NCBI GenBank assembly: GCA_023135505.1 | Contig: JAGLTA010000026.1 | Location: forward strand, 1 to 10,308 | Direction of reading: 5' to 3' | DNA from: Candidatus Parcubacteria bacterium | GTDB lineage: Bacteria; Patescibacteriota; Patescibacteriia; JAACEG01 | Length of the DNA stretch: 10,308 bases | Part shown: positions 6,682 to 10,308 of the stretch, piece by piece | Numbering within the stretch: position 1 is the first letter of the stretch | How the letters are laid out: the number at the start of each line of letters is the position of its first letter | Made by a program: the position numbers and the translations under genes | The notes under the pieces: model-generated | What the model was told of the DNA's origin: nothing | What the model saw: only the letters and a program-made list of their open reading frames with translations | The model's database searches: none

Positions 6682-7492
6682 AACTATTATAAAACCTAAA
6701 AAAACTTTTAGCTGGAACGACTTAAAAGAAATTTGGCAGTATAGGGAACTGCTCTATTTTTTCAGTTGGCGCGACTTAAAAGTTAGATATAAGCAGACAG
6801 CGATTGGCGTGCTGTGGGCGATTTTCCAGCCGTTTATTACAATGGTAATTTTCAGTATATTCTTTGGCAGTTTAGCTAAAATGCCGTCTGACGGAATTCC
6901 CTACCCCATCTTTGTTTACACAGGCTTGCTTTTATGGCAATTTTTTTCAACCGCGCTCTCGGAGACCAGCAACTGCCTGATAGCGAACCAGTCCATTATT
7001 ACCAAAGTCTATTTTCCGCGCTTAATTCTTCCGATATCGTCTGTTGTAACTAAATTTGTTGATTTTTTCATCGCTTCTATAATTTTAATCGGTTTGATGG
7101 CGTATTATAATTATCTTCCTAATTTAACAGGGCTTTTAATTTTACCGCTTCTTCTTTTAATAACATTTATAGCTGCCATCGGCGGCGGGCTATTCTTGGC
7201 CGCCGTTAATGTAAAATACCGCGATGTGCGATACGCTCTTCCATTTTTTATTCAGATGATGCTGTTCCTAACACCTGTAATTTATCCAGCAAGCATTGCC
7301 GGAAAATATTCTTGGATTTTAGCTATGAATCCTATGACAGGTGTTATAAAAGCCGCTAGAGCGGCAATTTTAGGAAACGCTCCGATTAATTGGACTCTGT
7401 TATTAATTTCTGGAATTGCTTGTTTGATTGTGCTATTTATCGGAATAATCTATTTCAAAAAAACCGAAAGGCATTTCGCGGATATAGTTTGA
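6674..7492 (+). CDS. wzm: ABC-2 type polysaccharide exporter permease (Wzm/TagG family)
   Basis: This membrane subunit pairs with the downstream Wzt to move a lipid-linked glycan across the cytoplasmic membrane. The 272-residue protein has about six hydrophobic segments (about 45-66, 78-98, 118-146, 151-178, 187-205, 241-260). It carries the family-typical cytoplasmic lead-in SWRDLKVRYKQT (31-42) followed by GVLWAIFQP (45-53). The VKYRDVRYALPFFIQ loop (180-194), the TPVIYP motif (200-205) and an NPM motif (219-221) are also present. ATG 6674 is chosen because the in-frame TTG at 6641 would add eleven residues encoded purely by tandem repeat, and family members normally begin shortly before the conserved amphipathic segment. 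The gene ends with tandem stops, TGA then TAG. It lies 71 bases upstream of wzt, an order usual for these exporters. Confidence 0.94.
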   Translation: MDLTIIKPKKTFSWNDLKEIWQYRELLYFFSWRDLKVRYKQTAIGVLWAIFQPFITMVIFSIFFGSLAKMPSDGIPYPIFVYTGLLLWQFFSTALSETSNCLIANQSIITKVYFPRLILPISSVVTKFVDFFIASIILIGLMAYYNYLPNLTGLLILPLLLLITFIAAIGGGLFLAAVNVKYRDVRYALPFFIQMMLFLTPVIYPASIAGKYSWILAMNPMTGVIKAARAAILGNAPINWTLLLISGIACLIVLFIGIIYFKKTERHFADIV

Positions 7493-7493
7493 T

Positions 7494-7539
7494 AGTCAAA
7501 AGTCCTTAAAGTCTATAAAGTTGAAAGTCTATAAAGTAT
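7494..7539 (+). repeat. Modular 7/9-nt tandem repeat, copy 4 (wzm-wzt junction)
   Basis: GT steps at 7495, 7502, 7511, 7520, 7527 and 7536 give spacings 7-9-9-7-9. The units are AGTCAAA or AGTTGAA (7 nt) and AGTCTATAA or AGTCCTTAA (9 nt). This is the best-preserved copy in the window and the last one: no such repeat follows wzt. Confidence 0.8.
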
Positions 7540-7558
7540 TTGTTCAAATTATAACATT
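7537..7558 (+). promoter_or_regulatory. Candidate promoter or conserved element upstream of wzt
   Basis: This segment matches the one before gmd (4557-4578) at 18 of 22 positions and also directly follows a 7/9-nt repeat block. It contains TATAAC (7550-7555), 8 bases before the wzt ATG. If that is a working -10 hexamer, the wzt mRNA would be nearly leaderless. No convincing -35 is seen. Confidence 0.35.
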
Positions 7559-7563
7559 ATATT

Positions 7564-8829
7564 ATGAGCCAACCAATAATTACAGCGAAAAATATTTCTA
7601 AAAAATACAGCATAACCAGCCAGCAAGGCGGGTATGTTGCTCTGCGCGATGTTTTGACTAATATTGCTAAAAGTCCTTTTAGTTTTGCAAAACAAAAAGC
7701 AAAAGAGGCAGTTGGAAAGGCTGGAAAAGAAGATTTTTGGGCATTAAAAAATATAAATTTTGAAGTTAAAAAAGGGGAGGCAATCGGCATGATTGGAGCC
7801 AACGGCGCCGGCAAATCCACTCTTTTAAAAATTCTAACTGGTATTACTCCTCCGACAACCGGCGAGATTACGATGCGCGGAAAAGTTGCTTCCCTATTGG
7901 AAGTCGGAACAGGCTTTCATCCTGAATTAAGCGGGCGCGAAAATATTTTTCTAAACGGCGCGATTTTAGGGATGACAAAAAAAGAAATTGGTGTTAAATT
8001 TAATGATATAATAAAATTTTCAGGAATTGAAAAATTCATTGATACGCCTGTTAAGCGATATTCATCTGGAATGTATGTTCGGCTGGCTTTCTCAGTAGCA
8101 GCCCATATGGAGCCGGATATTTTATTGGTTGACGAAGTCTTAGCCGTCGGCGACGCGGAATTTCAAAAAAAATGCTTGGGAAAAATGGACGAAGTCACAA
8201 AAAAAGCCGGCCGGACTATTCTATTTGTGAGCCACAATATGAACGCAATTCAAAAATTATGTAAAAGATGTATTTTATTGAAAGACGGAAAAATCGAGAT
8301 GATCGGAGAAACAAAAAAAATTATTGATAAATATTTAAATGATAAAATTGAACTATTAAATATTCCTATAAAAGACAGAAAAGACAGGGGTGGTAAAGGT
8401 AATATTAAATTTACTGATATAAAAATTACAAACGATAAAGATTCGGAAATAATAAAAAACAGAGAAGATATTTATGTATATTTAAGTATAAAAAATTTTT
8501 ATAAATCAGATGTTGATGTGAGACTATCTATAAGCATTAATACAAAAGAAGGTTTTGGTCTTATATCATACGATTCTCTACTTAAAAAACAAACATATAA
8601 AATAACGGCATCTAAAAATAGATTAATATGTAAATTATACTCCCCCCCTTTAAACAAAGGGGATTACAATATCAACATCGCAATCTTTAAGGATAATGTC
8701 TTAGAGGACTGGATAATATCGGCGACCAAACTTTGCGTCCATTATGAAAAATTTGACAATCATATTAACTCTAATCACTTTCCTATACTTTCAAAATTTA
8801 AATGGAGTCTTATCGAAAATAACAAATAA
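7564..8829 (+). CDS. wzt: ABC exporter ATP-binding protein with C-terminal glycan-binding domain (Wzt family)
   Basis: This is the cytoplasmic ATPase that powers Wzm. The 421-residue protein has an ABC domain (about 1-260) with Walker A GANGAGKST (78-86), a Q-loop-like region around Glu113, signature YSSGM (166-170), Walker B ILLVDE (186-191) and switch His224 in VSHN. The insertion at about 20-58 before the ABC core is common in Wzt/TagH proteins. Residues about 275-421 form a beta-rich extension placed like the Wzt carbohydrate-binding domain, which in E. coli O8/O9a recognises the modified chain end; total length is close to that of O9a Wzt. The DNA encoding the extension is far more AT-rich than that of the ABC domain, suggesting a replaced, strain-specific recognition module. 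The ABC assignment is certain; the binding domain is inferred from position, length and composition. Confidence 0.95.
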   Translation: MSQPIITAKNISKKYSITSQQGGYVALRDVLTNIAKSPFSFAKQKAKEAVGKAGKEDFWALKNINFEVKKGEAIGMIGANGAGKSTLLKILTGITPPTTGEITMRGKVASLLEVGTGFHPELSGRENIFLNGAILGMTKKEIGVKFNDIIKFSGIEKFIDTPVKRYSSGMYVRLAFSVAAHMEPDILLVDEVLAVGDAEFQKKCLGKMDEVTKKAGRTILFVSHNMNAIQKLCKRCILLKDGKIEMIGETKKIIDKYLNDKIELLNIPIKDRKDRGGKGNIKFTDIKITNDKDSEIIKNREDIYVYLSIKNFYKSDVDVRLSISINTKEGFGLISYDSLLKKQTYKITASKNRLICKLYSPPLNKGDYNINIAIFKDNVLEDWIISATKLCVHYEKFDNHINSNHFPILSKFKWSLIENNK

Positions 8830-8857
8830 TTCATTTCGTAATTAAATATTTATTGCT

Positions 8858-8863
8858 TATAAA
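8858..8863 (+). promoter_or_regulatory. Possible -10-like TATAAA before the ParB-like/methyltransferase gene
   Basis: The 40-base gap 8830-8869 is about four-fifths A/T and holds no junction repeat and no ribosome binding site. TATAAA ends 6 bases before the ATG at 8870. A -35 partner is weak (TTCGTA at 8835-8840). In DNA this AT-rich such a hexamer is easily fortuitous. Confidence 0.2.
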
Positions 8864-8869
8864 ATTGTT

Positions 8870-10108
8870 ATGTTAAAAATTTTAAAAAATAAAAAAATGG
8901 TTATCATTAATCCTAAAAAATATTCTGTAAATCATAAAAATTTTAAATTTAACATAAAATTTCCCGAAAATTTAAAGTATTTAAAAACTAAAAAATACAT
9001 TATCAAAAAAATAAATTTAAAAAATCTTTATGCTAATATAGTTATTGATAAAAATAAAAATAAAGTTAAACACAAAAAAACAAAAATAATAGATACACCT
9101 CATTTTAAATATATAAGTGGAGACAAAAAACCATATTTAAATTACTTACAAAAATATAAAGAATCGGTCGGATATAAAATAGAGCATTCTATTGAGTCTT
9201 TTGATAAACTGATTGAAAAAAATAATTATTATTTAAAAAAAGAATACTCATCAAATTATATTATATGTCAAAAAATAAAAAAAATATTCACTACTAAATA
9301 TATAATTTTAGATGGGGTTCATAGGGCATCTTTATTATTACATCAAGGAATCATTGATGACATCCCAATGGTTCTTATTATTGAAGACAATTCGTTAAAA
9401 AAACAATTAGATCAATATTTAAATGACTATCAAAATGATTTCTTAGAGTGGTACACACCAATAAAAATAAATGACTTAATAATTCACGAGCAAACATATC
9501 CTAATTTTAAAAAAAGACCTGAATTTTTTATAAATAAAGAACGAGGTAAAAGTAAATGGGATTTTATAATTAAAAAAAATTTACCAAACTTAAAAAATAA
9601 ATCGGTATGTGATATTGGATGCAATGTTGGTCTATATAGCATATATATGTCAGAAATGGGAGCAAAAAAAGTTGATGGTTATGATCGTTCTAAAAAAATC
9701 GTCCAACCAACAAATAAAAATTTACCGAGCCAAAATGTGGTTCAGCAAGCATATTTTGTAAAAAATTTATTTTTCCTCGCAAAAAATAAAGAACTAAAAA
9801 ATATCGATTTTTTTGAAAAAGATATATCATTGCTTAATTTTTCAACCTTAAAATACGATCTTTTATTTTCAAGTTGCGTTCTTTATCATTTTGGTGAAAA
9901 AAAATTTGAAGAATTTATAAAAAAAATTAGTAATAATATACCAGAAATTTTTTTACAGACAAATTTAGGGCACAAAACAGGAGAATTAGCTAAGACGGTC
10001 AATGTATCATTTCAAAAAAAAATATTACAAAAATATGGCTATCAAGTAAAAATTGATGCTCCAGAAAATTACAATTATCCAATTATATTTGGGAAAAAAT
10101 ATTTATAA
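8870..10108 (+). CDS. Two-domain protein: ParB/sulfiredoxin-like DGxHR domain fused to a SAM-dependent methyltransferase
   Basis: The 412-residue protein is not recognised as a named gene. The N-terminal half (about 74-175) has TPHFKYISGDKKPYLNYL (76-93) and then YIILDGVHRASLLLHQG (144-160). The DGxHR word (148-152) resembles the active-site motif of the ParB/sulfiredoxin fold, which includes nucleases, CTPases and free-serine kinases. The C-terminal half (about 225-412) is a class I methyltransferase. It shows KSKWDFI (227-233), SAM motif I VCDIGCNVGLY (246-256), motif II GYDRS (270-274), EKDIS (316-320) and DLLFSSCVLYHF (330-341). The overall look is somewhat CmoB-like, but the glycan-locus context suggests a sugar or chain-end substrate. 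The gene is very rich in Lys, Asn and Ile codons. Met10 (8897) is an alternative start. The next gene begins 6 bases after its stop. Methyltransferase is likely; the function of the first domain is unknown. Confidence 0.85.
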   Translation: MLKILKNKKMVIINPKKYSVNHKNFKFNIKFPENLKYLKTKKYIIKKINLKNLYANIVIDKNKNKVKHKKTKIIDTPHFKYISGDKKPYLNYLQKYKESVGYKIEHSIESFDKLIEKNNYYLKKEYSSNYIICQKIKKIFTTKYIILDGVHRASLLLHQGIIDDIPMVLIIEDNSLKKQLDQYLNDYQNDFLEWYTPIKINDLIIHEQTYPNFKKRPEFFINKERGKSKWDFIIKKNLPNLKNKSVCDIGCNVGLYSIYMSEMGAKKVDGYDRSKKIVQPTNKNLPSQNVVQQAYFVKNLFFLAKNKELKNIDFFEKDISLLNFSTLKYDLLFSSCVLYHFGEKKFEEFIKKISNNIPEIFLQTNLGHKTGELAKTVNVSFQKKILQKYGYQVKIDAPENYNYPIIFGKKYL

Positions 10109-10114
10109 TCAAAT

Positions 10115-10308
10115 ATGCCAAAAGTAAGCGTTATAATTCCAACGTGGAACAGAGAAAATTTAATACGAAATACTATTCACAGCGCGCAAAATCAAACGAT
10201 AAAAAATATTGAGATTTTGGTTTGTGATGACGGATCAACCGATGATACAAACCAAATAGTAAAAGAAATAAATAAAAAAGACAAAAGAGTAAAATGGATA
10301 GAAGGAAA
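10115..10308 (+). CDS. Family 2 glycosyltransferase, N-terminal fragment (runs off window)
   Basis: Sixty-four codons are present before the window ends. The protein begins MPKVSVIIPTWNRENLIRNT and continues through a family-typical QNQT (26-29), then VCDDGSTDDT (36-45). That is the nucleotide-sugar-binding start of a GT-A fold GT2 enzyme, which transfers a sugar onto the growing glycan. It starts 6 bases after the preceding stop codon, so the two are almost certainly co-transcribed. TATAAT (10104-10109) precedes the ATG by 5 bases, and there is no ribosome binding site. The donor sugar and linkage cannot be told from this fragment. Confidence 0.9.
   Translation, partial: MPKVSVIIPTWNRENLIRNTIHSAQNQTIKNIEILVCDDGSTDDTNQIVKEINKKDKRVKWIEG

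Noticed and set aside
7490..7495. TGA as a sense codon (recoded glycine)
   Set aside because: The only in-frame TGA is at the expected end of wzm and is followed directly by TAG; the other complete genes end in TAA with no internal TGA.
4502..7539. CRISPR array
   Set aside because: The repeated units are 7 and 9 nt, tandem, without spacers, and there are no cas genes.
7557..7820. Reverse-strand frame overlapping the start of wzt
   Set aside because: Antisense to the Wzt ABC domain up to Walker A; no recognisable product.

Overview
The window looks like an AT-rich bacterial chromosome. It carries a cell-surface polysaccharide (O-antigen or S-layer-glycan type) locus, preceded by one unrelated cation pump. 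All seven complete genes and the truncated eighth read on the + strand and use the standard code; the one TGA stop is followed at once by TAG. No gene has a convincing Shine-Dalgarno sequence, and the gaps hold many short tandem repeats and REP/MITE-like palindromes. This resembles Patescibacteria/CPR (Parcubacteria-like) genomes, but that placement is inference: no rRNA or marker gene is present.

Region 1 (1-171) is a set of nested hairpins built from four copies of a GGTTCCAYAGTC-type word. Region 2 (172-2832) is a complete Ca2+-type P-type ATPase. Region 3 (2833-3124) is non-coding and holds a MITE-like element of about 180 bp with imperfect long terminal inverted repeats, then four ATTGNNA heptamers.

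Region 4 (3125-8829) is the conserved backbone of the glycan locus. A polyprenyl-phosphate sugar-phosphate transferase primes the lipid carrier. Gmd and Fcl convert GDP-mannose to GDP-L-fucose. Wzm and Wzt form an ABC exporter for the finished lipid-linked chain. The junctions between these genes contain a modular tandem repeat of 7- and 9-nt units (AGTNGAA / AGTCYATAA), usually in the order 7-9-9-7. One copy is inverted, and the repeats supply start codons and C-terminal residues of neighbouring genes.

Region 5 (from about 8220-8340 to the end) is different. Base composition drops sharply inside wzt, between the conserved ATPase and the carbohydrate-binding C-terminal domain, and stays very AT-rich. 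The junction repeats also stop. Downstream are a two-domain protein (ParB/sulfiredoxin-like DGxHR domain plus SAM methyltransferase) and the start of a family 2 glycosyltransferase. I read this as the strain-variable part of the locus.

The most interesting candidate system is the pairing of Wzt's glycan-recognition domain with the ParB-like/methyltransferase fusion. It could be a chain-capping enzyme analogous to the kinase-methyltransferase WbdD; this is a hypothesis.
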